Assembly (NCBI GenBank): GCA_022446885.1
Contig: JAKVBU010000016.1
Coordinates: forward strand, 1-64,000
Length of the DNA stretch: 64,000 bases
Direction of reading: 5' to 3'
From: Phycisphaerales bacterium
Lineage (GTDB): Bacteria > Planctomycetota > Phycisphaerae > Phycisphaerales > SM1A02
Below the pieces are notes generated by a model. That model saw only the letters and a list, made by a program, of their open reading frames with translations. It had not been told where the DNA came from and did no database searches. Below are positions 22,778-31,667 of this stretch, in pieces. The position numbers were made by a program, and so were the translations under genes. How positions within the stretch are numbered: the stretch's first letter is position 1; each line of letters opens with the position of its first letter.

Positions 22778-24547
22778 ATGCAGTCGCTGTTTGGCAATCC
22801 TGTGGCACCTGGTGTTGCGTTGGGGCAGGCCTTTTTGTTGGAGCAACCGCGCGAGCGTCTGGCTCGCCGGACGGTTGCGCCAGAGGCCCGCGAGGGGGAG
22901 TCACAGCGTCTGGAGTCGGCACTGGAGCAGGCGCTTGAGGCCTTGCAAGAAGACCGCGACCGAGTCGAGCGGGATCTGGGCCCCGAGGCGGCCAAGATCT
23001 TCGACGTGCACTTGGTGCTCCTGCGGGACAAGGCGCTCATCGATCCGGCCCGAAAACTGATCTCTGAGGAGGGGCTCACGGCCCCTTCTGCAGTGTCTGA
23101 GACCTTTGCCGACCTCGCCCAGCGGTTCCGGTCCATGGGCTCGCAGGTGTTCCGGGACAAGGCCCGTGACGTGCTCGATCTGGAGCAGCGAGTGCTGCGA
23201 ATCCTGCTGGGTCGCCCTCAGGAACGGCTGGCCGAGCATGGCGAAGGGGTGGTGGTGATTGCCCATGAGTTGACGCCGGCAGACGCCGCAGCCCTCTCTG
23301 GCGATCGGGTGCTGGCTGTTGTCACCGAGGTGGGCGGCCGCACGGACCACACCTCGATCGTTGCTTCTGCATTGGGTGTACCGGTGGTGGTGGGTTGCTC
23401 TGATGTCGTAGCCCAGGCTGAAGATGGCGATCTGGTCATCGTCGATGGCACCAAGGGGCGGGTGATCATTCGCCCAACAGACGAGGTCACCGAGCAGTAC
23501 GCGGCTCGGCGGCAGCGGCTCGAGCGATTCCGGGCCTCTACGGTTGACAGTTCGGGTGGACAGGCGATCACGACCGACGGGACAGCCATCTCACTACAGG
23601 GCAATATCGAGTTTGTGCGCGAGATTCCCGGCCTCTTGAGTGCCGGCGGCGAAGGTGTGGGCTTGTATCGAACGGAGTTTCTCTATCTCACCTCGGAGAC
23701 AGAGCCCGACGAAGAGACGCTCACCCAACGCTACGCCGATGCGCTTCGCTCGCTCGATGGTCGCCCACTGACGCTGCGCACCTTGGATCTGGGGGCAGAC
23801 AAGTACACCCAAGCCATGGCGCTGGTGCCTGAGCGCAATCCGTTCCTGGGCCTTCGGAGCATCAGGTGGTGTCTGCAGCATCAGCCCACCTTCCGACGAC
23901 AATTGCGAGCGGCATTGCGGGCTTCCATGCAAGGCAATCTGCGGATCATGTTCCCGCTGGTGACCACGGTGGGTGAGTTCCGCCAGGCCCGTCTGCTGCT
24001 CAATGACGTTCGCGATGAGTTGATCGACGAAGGCCATGAGGTCGCCCCGGACATACCCGTGGGCATGATGGTTGAGGTGCCCAGCGCGGCCATTCAGGCG
24101 GCGTCCTTTGCCAAGGTGGCCGACTTCTTCTCAATCGGCACCAACGACCTGATTCAGTACACCGTGGCGGTGGATCGTGGCAATGAGCGGGTCGCCAACC
24201 TCTACACGGCGGCGAATCCGGCCATTCTCAGGCTGGTTCGAAGTGTCGTCAGGGCTGCTGGAAGGCGTCGAATACCGGTCTCTTTGTGTGGCGAGATTGC
24301 CGGTGACGTCACGTATACTATGTTGCTGATAGGTTTGGGCCTGCGGTCTCTTTCGCTGGTGCCGGCCCTGATTCCACGCGTCCGCGAGGTCGTTCGGAGA
24401 GTCAGTGTCGAAGACTGCGAGAAAGTGGCAAGGCGGGTGACAGGCCTGGAATCAGAGCGGGGCATCCTCAGGGCGCTCCGCGAAGAACTCGAACGGGTGC
24501 TTCCGGAGATCGGCGACGACGAACGCGTCGGGCCCTCTGGAGCATGA
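22778..24547 (+). CDS. ptsI: Phosphoenolpyruvate-protein phosphotransferase (enzyme I)
   Basis: ATG 22778 gives the standard enzyme I start (FGNPVAPGVALGQAF) and a length of 589 residues; the upstream frame covers gatC on the other strand. Key parts are the phospho-His in GGRTDHTSIVASALGVPVVV, the PEP-binding segments GVGLYRTEFLYL and NPFLGLRS, and the catalytic Cys in SLCGEIAGD. No N-terminal GAF domain is present, so it is PtsI rather than PtsP. HPr is not in this window; in planctomycetes such systems are often regulatory rather than transporting sugars. A hairpin terminator follows at 24599. Confidence 0.93.
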   Translation: MQSLFGNPVAPGVALGQAFLLEQPRERLARRTVAPEAREGESQRLESALEQALEALQEDRDRVERDLGPEAAKIFDVHLVLLRDKALIDPARKLISEEGLTAPSAVSETFADLAQRFRSMGSQVFRDKARDVLDLEQRVLRILLGRPQERLAEHGEGVVVIAHELTPADAAALSGDRVLAVVTEVGGRTDHTSIVASALGVPVVVGCSDVVAQAEDGDLVIVDGTKGRVIIRPTDEVTEQYAARRQRLERFRASTVDSSGGQAITTDGTAISLQGNIEFVREIPGLLSAGGEGVGLYRTEFLYLTSETEPDEETLTQRYADALRSLDGRPLTLRTLDLGADKYTQAMALVPERNPFLGLRSIRWCLQHQPTFRRQLRAALRASMQGNLRIMFPLVTTVGEFRQARLLLNDVRDELIDEGHEVAPDIPVGMMVEVPSAAIQAASFAKVADFFSIGTNDLIQYTVAVDRGNERVANLYTAANPAILRLVRSVVRAAGRRRIPVSLCGEIAGDVTYTMLLIGLGLRSLSLVPALIPRVREVVRRVSVEDCEKVARRVTGLESERGILRALREELERVLPEIGDDERVGPSGA

Positions 24548-24598
24548 CAAACATCCGCTTGTGGCCTCGACAGGGCCCGAGCATCAACAGTCAGGGCT

Positions 24599-24620
24599 GC
24601 CCCGAGACGCTTGGGGCTTT
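24599..24620 (+). terminator. Hairpin terminator after ptsI
   Basis: GCCCCGAG (24599-24606) pairs with CTTGGGGC (24610-24617) over 8 bp including one G-T pair, loop ACG, followed by TTTCCC. It is about 50 bases after the ptsI stop. The T-run is short. Confidence 0.5.
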
Positions 24621-24654
24621 CCCAGGAGCGCATGGAAGCGCAGACAGAAACCAC

Positions 24655-24686
24655 TTTCAGGCCGAAATGATTTCAGGCCAAAACGA
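24655..24686 (+). repeat. Two tandem 16-base units in the leader of the RNase E/G gene
   Basis: TTTCAGGCCGAAATGA and TTTCAGGCCAAAACGA lie head to tail about 130 bases before the GTG start, with two differences between them. They could be paired protein-binding sites or part of an autoregulatory leader like that of rne in Escherichia coli, but nothing else supports this. Confidence 0.5.
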
Positions 24687-24816
24687 ACAATGCCGTCCTG
24701 TGAGCGAACGATGACAAGCACTGCACCAGCACCGGTGTCCGGCCCCCAGTGGGCTGATGATCCGTGCGTGTGGTCGCCCTCGTTGACGCCGCTCAAGGGC
24801 GAGAACAGGAACACAC

Positions 24817-27459
24817 GTGACAGCTGCACGATCTCGTACATCGGACGGCGCCTCGGAGCTCATGGTCGTCAACGACGTCCCGGGCGAAGAGTGCCGCATC
24901 GCCATTCTCCGTGACGGTCGCCTTGACGACCTCTTCGCCGAACGGGCCGCGACGGCCACCAGCGTCGGGAACATCTACAAGGGTCGGGTGACCAACGTCG
25001 AGCAGGCCATTCAGGCCGCCTTCGTTGACTTCGGCCATGCCCAAAAGGGCTTCCTGCACTACTCGGACTTGCATCCTCGGTACTTCCCGGCTGGTGACAA
25101 GACTGAGAAGGTCGGCAAGAAGACGGCTCGCCGCGAGCGGCCACCGTTGCAACAGTGCCTCAAGCGCGGCGATGAAGTGCTTGTGCAGGTGATCAAGGAG
25201 GGCATCGGCACCAAGGGGCCGACGCTCACCAGTTACCTGTCGATCCCGGGCCGACTCATGGTGATGATGCCCTATATGGACAAGGTGGGTGTGACCCGCC
25301 GAGTCGAGGACGACACTGAGCGCAAGGCCATGCGGGCTGTACTCGACAAGCTTGATCTGCCCGATGACTTCGGTTTTATCGTGCGGACAGCCGGTATGGG
25401 GCAGTCACAGACGGAACTCAAGCGTGATGTGGCCTACCTCACCCGTCTCTGGAAGGTGATGGAGAAGCGCATCGACAAGGCCGGGGCCCCCTGTGAGCTC
25501 TACACCGAGTCGGATCTGTTGCTGCGAACCATACGTGACAATCTTCGTCCCAGCGTCAAGGCGATCGTGGTAGATAGCGAGTCGGCCTGGGAAAGAGCTT
25601 CGGCATTCCTGCGAGTGGTCGCCCCTCGTAGTGCACCGCCAGTAGTGCACTACCGCCGTTCCATGCCGGTCTTCCACGCGTTCGAGGTTGAACGTCAGAT
25701 TGAGATGATCCACTCACGTCAAGTGCCGCTGCCCTCTGGCGGCGCTCTGGTCATTGATCAGACCGAAGCGCTTGTGGCGATCGACGTCAACTCCGGGCGG
25801 TCACGCGGGTCGCGCGATGCCGAAGCCAACGCCTATAACACGAATGTCGAGGCGGCTGACGAGATTGCTCGTCAGATTCGGCTGCGAGATCTGGGCGGCA
25901 TCATCGTCAATGACTTCATCGATATGCGGTCGTCCAAGCACCGACGTGATGTGGCCACTCGCTTCCGTGAGAATCTCAAGCGGGACCGAGCCCGCACGAC
26001 AACGCTCGCCATCAGCGATCTGGGCCTGCTCGAAATGACGCGCCAGCGCATGCGACCCAGCCTGCGAATGGCCAACTACGTCGAGTGCGGCGCGTGCTCG
26101 GGGCATGGCGAAGTGAAGTCTGCCGACGCAGTCGCCAACGACATTCTTCGCGAAGTCGGATTTCTCCTGCATTGCTCCGAGACGGCCCGAGTCGAGGTGG
26201 TGGTGGCGCCACGTGTCGCATCGGCGCTACTCTCGACACGACGGCGAGTACTCGACTCAATTGAACATCGCATGGGCAAGCAAGTCGATGTGCGCATCAT
26301 CGAGGCATTCGCTGGCGACCGTGTTGAGTACTACGCCTATGACCAGCGTGGGGCGGATCTCGAACTGGAGAATCTCACCCCGGCGACGCTGCCGTCCATC
26401 GAGACCCTGCAGGAAGAGATGGATCGCCCGCTGGAGGAACTGGAGTCCGAAGCCGAGCAGACAGCTCGCAAGCGGCGTCGCCGTCGTCGCAAGTCGGCCC
26501 CGCCGGCAGATGCAACCGCGATCGCACTCTCAGAGGAGTTTGCTCGGGAACTCGACGAGATCGAGGCCGAGGCCATGAAGGAAGAGCAGCGGCGTGCTGC
26601 CCGCCAGCGTGGCAAGGCCAAGGCTCGTACCAGCAGTGCTGAGGGCGATTCCGAGATGCACGAAGCTGACGCCCAAGAGGAAACGGCTGAAGGCGGTCGC
26701 AAGAAGCGTCGCCGTCGCCGACGCCGACGTCGCAAGACGCTCCAGCCCCTGCTGGAGGCGCCATCGCGGCTGCATGTGCTGGCCAAGGCGCTCAACGTCA
26801 CCAGCAAGGAAGTGCTCGCACGCTGGGCTGAAGCTGGCGGTGAGGAATCAACAGGGCTGGCGATCAAGAGCCACGCCTCAACGATCACGCCTGAAGAAGG
26901 GCTGGTCATTCAGCGTTGGTTCCAGAGCGAACCAGAAGAAGACGCCGAGGCACCGCCACAAGAAAGCGATGAGGCTTCGGCTCAGGTCGATGGCGAGGCA
27001 GATGCCGCGGGTGAGTCGAGCGATGAGCCCACGACGAAGAAACGCCGCCGCCGCCGTCGCGGGGGCCGCGGTCGCCGAAAGTCTTCGGCCGAGTCAAACG
27101 ACGTCACATCGGACAGCCCCGACGCTGCAGGCGAGTCGGCCGGCGATAACGCCGACACCGCGGATCTGACCGGCAGCGACGCTGCCGTGGCAGACGGCGA
27201 TGAGGCTGCGACGCCGGCCAAGAAGAAGCGTCGCCGTCGCCGTTCACGAAAGAGCGGGGCAGGAGATTCTGAGGCTGGCGCTCATGAGTCAGGTTCCGAT
27301 GCAGGCGGCGCTTCAGATTCAGATGGCGATTCAGGTACAGGTGGCGATTCAGGTACAGGCAAGTCCCAGTCGCCGCCCAAGCCTGCTCGACGGAGTTTGT
27401 ACGGATCTCGTCGGAAGCTCGCCCCGGGCGAGGCACAGGTCGCCCAGAGCGACGCCTGA
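24817..27459 (+). CDS. Rne/Rng-family endoribonuclease with IF2_N-like domain and Arg-rich tail
   Basis: The 880-residue protein starts at GTG 24817. The catalytic half has the S1 RNA-binding domain (about 48-145, GNIYKGRVTNVEQAIQAAF), Mg-binding Asp323 (LVAIDVNSGR) and Asp366 (IIVNDFIDMRSS), and a Zn-link CGACSGHG (Cys424, Cys427). The C-terminal half carries four Arg clusters (about 551-559, 628-640, 741-754, 802-812) separated by acidic linkers. Between clusters two and three, residues 651-701 (RLHVLAKALNVTSKEVLARW and following GLAIKSHASTIT) look like an IF2_N domain. It should cut mRNA and rRNA precursors in the cytoplasm; the tail probably binds RNA or organises a degradosome. dxr starts three bases after it. 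Confidence 0.92.
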   Translation: MTAARSRTSDGASELMVVNDVPGEECRIAILRDGRLDDLFAERAATATSVGNIYKGRVTNVEQAIQAAFVDFGHAQKGFLHYSDLHPRYFPAGDKTEKVGKKTARRERPPLQQCLKRGDEVLVQVIKEGIGTKGPTLTSYLSIPGRLMVMMPYMDKVGVTRRVEDDTERKAMRAVLDKLDLPDDFGFIVRTAGMGQSQTELKRDVAYLTRLWKVMEKRIDKAGAPCELYTESDLLLRTIRDNLRPSVKAIVVDSESAWERASAFLRVVAPRSAPPVVHYRRSMPVFHAFEVERQIEMIHSRQVPLPSGGALVIDQTEALVAIDVNSGRSRGSRDAEANAYNTNVEAADEIARQIRLRDLGGIIVNDFIDMRSSKHRRDVATRFRENLKRDRARTTTLAISDLGLLEMTRQRMRPSLRMANYVECGACSGHGEVKSADAVANDILREVGFLLHCSETARVEVVVAPRVASALLSTRRRVLDSIEHRMGKQVDVRIIEAFAGDRVEYYAYDQRGADLELENLTPATLPSIETLQEEMDRPLEELESEAEQTARKRRRRRRKSAPPADATAIALSEEFARELDEIEAEAMKEEQRRAARQRGKAKARTSSAEGDSEMHEADAQEETAEGGRKKRRRRRRRRRKTLQPLLEAPSRLHVLAKALNVTSKEVLARWAEAGGEESTGLAIKSHASTITPEEGLVIQRWFQSEPEEDAEAPPQESDEASAQVDGEADAAGESSDEPTTKKRRRRRRGGRGRRKSSAESNDVTSDSPDAAGESAGDNADTADLTGSDAAVADGDEAATPAKKKRRRRRSRKSGAGDSEAGAHESGSDAGGASDSDGDSGTGGDSGTGKSQSPPKPARRSLYGSRRKLAPGEAQVAQSDA
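27325..27360 (+). repeat. Two 18-base tandem units near the 3' end of the RNase E/G gene
   Basis: GGCGATTCAGGTACAGGT and GGCGATTCAGGTACAGGC lie in tandem and encode Gly-Asp-Ser-Gly-Thr-Gly twice in the acidic linker before the C-terminus. Earlier copies of the GATTCAG core lie just upstream. Confidence 0.75.
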
Positions 27460-27462
27460 GTC

Positions 27463-28641
27463 ATGGGTGCTCGTCGAGTCATCGTGCTCGGGTCCACCGG
27501 TTCGATCGGCGTCAACACGCTGTCGGTCGTGGATCACCTCAACCGTCTAGGTGAAGACATTGAGATCGTTGCGCTCGGCGCCGGTGCCAATCATGCGTTG
27601 CTTGCGGCGCAGGCCGCGCAATTTGGGGTCGAGCATGTGGCGCTGGCATGCCCGCAGGCCCGCGATGTATTCAATGGCCCGGCGAGGGTGCACCCCGGGG
27701 CCGATGGGGGCGCCGAACTCGTCGCCAATTTGGCGAGGCCCGGCGATCTCATCGTTGCGGCCACGGTAGGGGTGGCCGGTGTGGAGGCCGTACTGGAGGG
27801 CATCGCTCGAGGGTGCGACATCGCGCTGGCCAATAAGGAAACCCTCGTTGCCGCCGGGGCCCTGGTCATGCCGGCGGCAAAGGAGGCTGGTGTCGCGATC
27901 CTCCCCGTAGACTCTGAGCACAGCGCCATCTTCCAGTGTCTTCAAGATCGGCAGTCTCCAGATGACATTCGCCGGATCGTGTTGACGGCGTCGGGCGGCC
28001 CCTTTCGAGGTCGCAGGGCCCAGTCCATCGCTTCGGCAACTGTTGACGAGGCGCTGGCCCATCCGACCTGGTCGATGGGGCGAAAGATCACGATTGATTC
28101 GGCAACCATGGTCAACAAGGCGCTTGAGGTGATCGAGGCCCACTGGCTCTTTTCGCTTGGGTCTGATCGCATCGAGGCCATCGTGCATCCCCAGTCAATC
28201 GTGCACGGCTTTGTAGAGTTTCGTGACGGAAGTGTTTTGGCCCAGATGGGGCCGCCCGACATGAAGACGCCCATTCAAGTGGCGCTTCTCTGGCCTCGAC
28301 GTCTTGAAGGTTGTGGTGAACGGCTTGACTTCGCCTCATTGAGTGCATTGCACTTCGAGCCTGTCGATCATGCAACCTTCCCGGCCATCAACATGGCCAA
28401 GGCTGTCGTTGAACAGGGGGGCACGGCAGGCGCCGTGTTTAATGGGGCCAATGAGGCTGCCGTTGACGCCTTCCTGAGTGGCCAGATTCGCTTCGGTGAC
28501 ATCATGGTTTGCATTGAAGAGGCGATTGAGACACTGCCTGCAACAGCCGTGTCGTCGCTGGTTGATGTCACTGCGGCTGATGCGTCGGCTCGTGAAGTGG
28601 TTGCTCGCCGCATCGAAACACTCACCTCGCGGTGTCTCTGA
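27463..28641 (+). CDS. dxr: 1-deoxy-D-xylulose 5-phosphate reductoisomerase
   Basis: Dxr makes 2-C-methyl-D-erythritol 4-phosphate, the first committed step of the MEP isoprenoid pathway, with NADPH. The 392-residue product has the NADPH loop VLGSTGSIGVNTL, the ANKETLVAAG strand, metal and substrate residues in PVDSEHSAIFQCL, LTASGGPFRG, HPTWSMGRKITIDSATMVNK and HPQSIVHGFVEF. Length is normal. It sits three bases after the RNase E/G gene and overlaps the GTG alternative start of the rseP-like gene; the dxr-rseP pairing is common in bacteria. Confidence 0.97.
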   Translation: MGARRVIVLGSTGSIGVNTLSVVDHLNRLGEDIEIVALGAGANHALLAAQAAQFGVEHVALACPQARDVFNGPARVHPGADGGAELVANLARPGDLIVAATVGVAGVEAVLEGIARGCDIALANKETLVAAGALVMPAAKEAGVAILPVDSEHSAIFQCLQDRQSPDDIRRIVLTASGGPFRGRRAQSIASATVDEALAHPTWSMGRKITIDSATMVNKALEVIEAHWLFSLGSDRIEAIVHPQSIVHGFVEFRDGSVLAQMGPPDMKTPIQVALLWPRRLEGCGERLDFASLSALHFEPVDHATFPAINMAKAVVEQGGTAGAVFNGANEAAVDAFLSGQIRFGDIMVCIEEAIETLPATAVSSLVDVTAADASAREVVARRIETLTSRCL

Positions 28642-28649
28642 GGAATCCG

Positions 28650-30761
28650 ATGGAAACGCTGCTCACTGGTGCAAACATACTTCTCGTACTGCTGGGCTTT
28701 GGCCTTCTCATTCTGGTGCACGAAGCGGGGCACTTCATTGCGGCCAAGTGGGCCGGTATACGCACCGACGCCTTCGCGATCGGGTTTGGGCCAGTGCTGT
28801 GTTCCTGGCGTAAGGGCGTGGGCTTCCGCATGGGATCAAGTGTGACCGAGGTGGAGCATCGCACCGGGCGACCTCCAAGGGCGTTGACCGACGAACAACT
28901 GGCCCGCTACGGCATCGGCGAGACCGAGTACTCGCTCCGAATTCTGCCCTTGGGCGGGTTCGTGCGGATGTTGGGGCAAGATGATCTTGATCCCGGCGCC
29001 GTGTCAGGAGACCCGCGGGCCTACAACCGGGCCTCCATTGGCAAGCGGATGATTGTCGTCTCTGCGGGCGTGTTCATGAACATCGTGCTCGCTGCAGGGC
29101 TCTTTGTGATCGCGTTCACGATGGGCGTTCGCTTCGATGCGCCCGTCGTCGGCGACGTGCGTCCCGGCTCTGGGGCAGCGCTTGCTGTTGTGGCCGATGG
29201 CGATGCCCAGCCCGGGCTTCGAAGTGGCGACCACATCAAGGCGATCAATGGTCGCTCAACGCCCACCTTCGCCGACATCAGGGTTGCGGCTGCAATGGCC
29301 GTGCCTGGCGAGCCGATGGTGATCGAGGTGGACCGTGGCGGCACTCAACTGCAGTTCACGGCCGACATCGAGATAGATCCAGTCACCAACCTGCCCGAAT
29401 TGGGCGTGTACCCTGCTGCTTCGACGACACTCTTGGATGATCCAGCATTGGCAGCGGTTGCCGCGAGGCTGCTGCCGCAGGTGCCCGCCGATGCTCGACC
29501 CAGTTCGGGTTGGACGCTCACAGGGCTGGGGCCTCAAGGGCATGTCGAGCAGGTCGAGGTGTGGTCTTCGCTTCAAGACGCCGCTGCCCGAACGGCTGGT
29601 CAGCCCTTTGACTGGTGGTGGGAGACCCCTCGGGGAGAACCCAGATCATCTCAGGTTTCGGCGGCGCCGCAGTGGCAACATCTGCAGTACGTCGATGCGA
29701 CCGCAAAGACGCCCGTGGCCTGGGAAGAGGGCATCCTCGGGCTGGTGCCATTGGTGGAGATACGCAGTGTCATTGACGGCGGCGCGAACGAAGGCGTACT
29801 CCAAGCCGGTGATGTCGTGCTCGCCTTCGACGGTGTGTCTGCTCCGAGGATGCGCGAGTTCCGTGAGATCGTCGCTCGGCAGGAGTCCGCCGGGCAGATT
29901 CCAATGACGGTGCTTCGTGACGGTGTAGAGACCCAATTGCAGGCGAACATCGCTATTGAGGGCTTTGTCGGTGGTACGCCTAAACTGCAGGTGTATCCAG
30001 CCTATGCGTGGCACACCCCCCGCATCGCTCAGCCCATGCGCCGTGTGGCTCTGGCCGGTGGGCCGGGGACGCCCGCAGCGATCGCCACGCCCCTTGCGGA
30101 TCTACCAATCAACCCGGGCGACCAGTTCATTGTGCCCGATGACGATGGCCTTTCCCCTTGGCGAGCCCTCTGGGTTCATGTGCATCAGGCTATCGAGCGA
30201 GGTGATGACTCGTTCCTTTTGACCACCGACGATGGCGGCTCGCCGGTGGAACATACGATCGAACTCGATGATCGATGGAAGGAGATGGTGGCGGCCCTTG
30301 CGTGGCGCTCGCCCTTGCCACAGCAGTTGTTCAAGCCCTTGCAGGTGACCCGATCAAGCGGTGGCAATCCGCTGCAGGCCGTGTCCATGGGATTACATGA
30401 GACCTGGAACTTCGTCGTGCTGACCTATGTCACGATCGACCGGCTCTTTCGCGGCACAGTTGGCGTGGAACAGCTGCACGGGCCGGTAGGGATCGTGCAT
30501 CTGGGGACACGCATCGCCGATCGCGGGCTGGCGTACATGTTGTTCTTTCTGGCCCTCATCAGTGTCAATCTGGCCGTGCTGAATTTTCTGCCGCTTCCGA
30601 TCGTCGATGGTGGGCTGATGCTGTACCTGATCTACGAGAAGTTCAAGGGGCGGCCGCCGTCAGTCGAATTCCAGAACGGGGCAGCGCTTCTCGGGCTGCT
30701 GCTCATTGGCACACTCTTCATTGTCACCTTCTACAACGACCTGCTGAGGCTGGTGGGTTGA
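28650..30761 (+). CDS. rseP: RseP/M50-family site-2 intramembrane metalloprotease, extended
   Basis: ATG 28650 is preferred because GAGGA lies five bases upstream; GTG 28632 is in frame too. The first membrane helix carries the zinc motif HEAGHFIAAKW and the last part has NFLPLPIVDGGLMLY with the third ligand Asp. The protein has about 703 residues, much longer than the usual 350-450, because the periplasmic part contains about three PDZ-like units (for example the segments around GLRSGDHIKAING and VLQAGDVVLAFDGV) and an extra unassigned region. It should cleave membrane-bound anti-sigma factors or signal-peptide remnants. Its TGA overlaps the TTG start of the next gene. Confidence 0.9.
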   Translation: METLLTGANILLVLLGFGLLILVHEAGHFIAAKWAGIRTDAFAIGFGPVLCSWRKGVGFRMGSSVTEVEHRTGRPPRALTDEQLARYGIGETEYSLRILPLGGFVRMLGQDDLDPGAVSGDPRAYNRASIGKRMIVVSAGVFMNIVLAAGLFVIAFTMGVRFDAPVVGDVRPGSGAALAVVADGDAQPGLRSGDHIKAINGRSTPTFADIRVAAAMAVPGEPMVIEVDRGGTQLQFTADIEIDPVTNLPELGVYPAASTTLLDDPALAAVAARLLPQVPADARPSSGWTLTGLGPQGHVEQVEVWSSLQDAAARTAGQPFDWWWETPRGEPRSSQVSAAPQWQHLQYVDATAKTPVAWEEGILGLVPLVEIRSVIDGGANEGVLQAGDVVLAFDGVSAPRMREFREIVARQESAGQIPMTVLRDGVETQLQANIAIEGFVGGTPKLQVYPAYAWHTPRIAQPMRRVALAGGPGTPAAIATPLADLPINPGDQFIVPDDDGLSPWRALWVHVHQAIERGDDSFLLTTDDGGSPVEHTIELDDRWKEMVAALAWRSPLPQQLFKPLQVTRSSGGNPLQAVSMGLHETWNFVVLTYVTIDRLFRGTVGVEQLHGPVGIVHLGTRIADRGLAYMLFFLALISVNLAVLNFLPLPIVDGGLMLYLIYEKFKGRPPSVEFQNGAALLGLLLIGTLFIVTFYNDLLRLVG

Positions 30762-31489
30762 GCACCGAGCGAGAGGTTGCCCTGATCACCGGAGGCGGCA
30801 CCGGCATAGGCCGCGCCACTGCCAAGGCACTCGTAGGCCAAGGGTGGGATGTCATCATCAATGGCAGGCGACCCGATGTGCTAGCCGAGGCGATCGACGA
30901 GATCGAGGCAGGCACAAAGGGCGAGCCTGGCTGGGGGTCTGCATCTCAAGTCGCCGGCGACGTGGCTATGGGCGAGACTCGTTGGGCCATCATCGATCAG
31001 GTGCGATCAAGACACGGGCGACTGGACGCGCTGGTGCACTGCGCCGGTCACGCTGCCTTCACGCCGCTGGGAGAGGCCAGTGTCTCGGGCCTGCAGGGCT
31101 ACATGGGTGTGCACACCGAGGCGGCGCTGGATCTGGTGACACAGGCATGGGATCTGCTGCGTGCACAAGGTTTGGGTCGAGTGGTGCTCGTCTCCTCAAT
31201 GTCCGCTCACGATCCCTTTCCGGGGCTTGGGGTGTATGGCATGGCCAAGGCGGCGCTGGAGGCGCTGGCTCGGGCCGTGGCCGTGGATGGAGATGGGGCC
31301 ATCAGCGCCTGGGCCTTGGCGGTTGGGTGCGTGGACACGCCGATGTTGCGGCAACTGGTGGGGGATGATGAGGCGCTCCAGAGGCTGAATCCAGCCCCGC
31401 CTGAGTCAGTCGCCGCCGTCGTTGGGGATCTGCTGGCAGGTCGCAGGGGCGAGCCCTCGGGTGCCACGATCATGGCGGATCAGTTCTGA
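30758..31489 (+). CDS. SDR-family NAD(P)-dependent oxidoreductase
   Basis: The 243-residue product starts at TTG 30758 within a TTGA overlap with the preceding stop. It has the dinucleotide motif TGGGTGIGRA, the H-C-A-G strand (ALVHCAGHAAF), catalytic Ser in LVSSMSAHD, and Y-x-x-x-K in VYGMAKAALEAL. The last helix and IMADQF end are typical of FabG-like classical SDRs. The substrate cannot be told from sequence; 3-oxoacyl reductases and sugar dehydrogenases share these motifs. It is the last gene of the RNase E/G-dxr-rseP unit. Confidence 0.88.
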   Translation: MSTEREVALITGGGTGIGRATAKALVGQGWDVIINGRRPDVLAEAIDEIEAGTKGEPGWGSASQVAGDVAMGETRWAIIDQVRSRHGRLDALVHCAGHAAFTPLGEASVSGLQGYMGVHTEAALDLVTQAWDLLRAQGLGRVVLVSSMSAHDPFPGLGVYGMAKAALEALARAVAVDGDGAISAWALAVGCVDTPMLRQLVGDDEALQRLNPAPPESVAAVVGDLLAGRRGEPSGATIMADQF

Positions 31490-31667
31490 TTGATGCCTGC
31501 TGAGGTGTCAGGACAGATGCCTCTTCGGGGGCAAACGGGTCTGGGAGCACAAAACTCTTTGAAGGAATCGCTGGCCAGCGGGCTTGTCGTATTGGACGTT
31601 GCACTGCAGTTGCGTCCGGAAACCCGCACCGATCGCTCTGGAGCATCAGCGAGGACCACTCAGAGCA

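Noticed and set aside
22690-23160. Upstream extension of gatC to give 257 residues
   Set aside because: The extra residues are Ser/Arg-rich and lie opposite the start of ptsI; family length and start fit ATG 22689.
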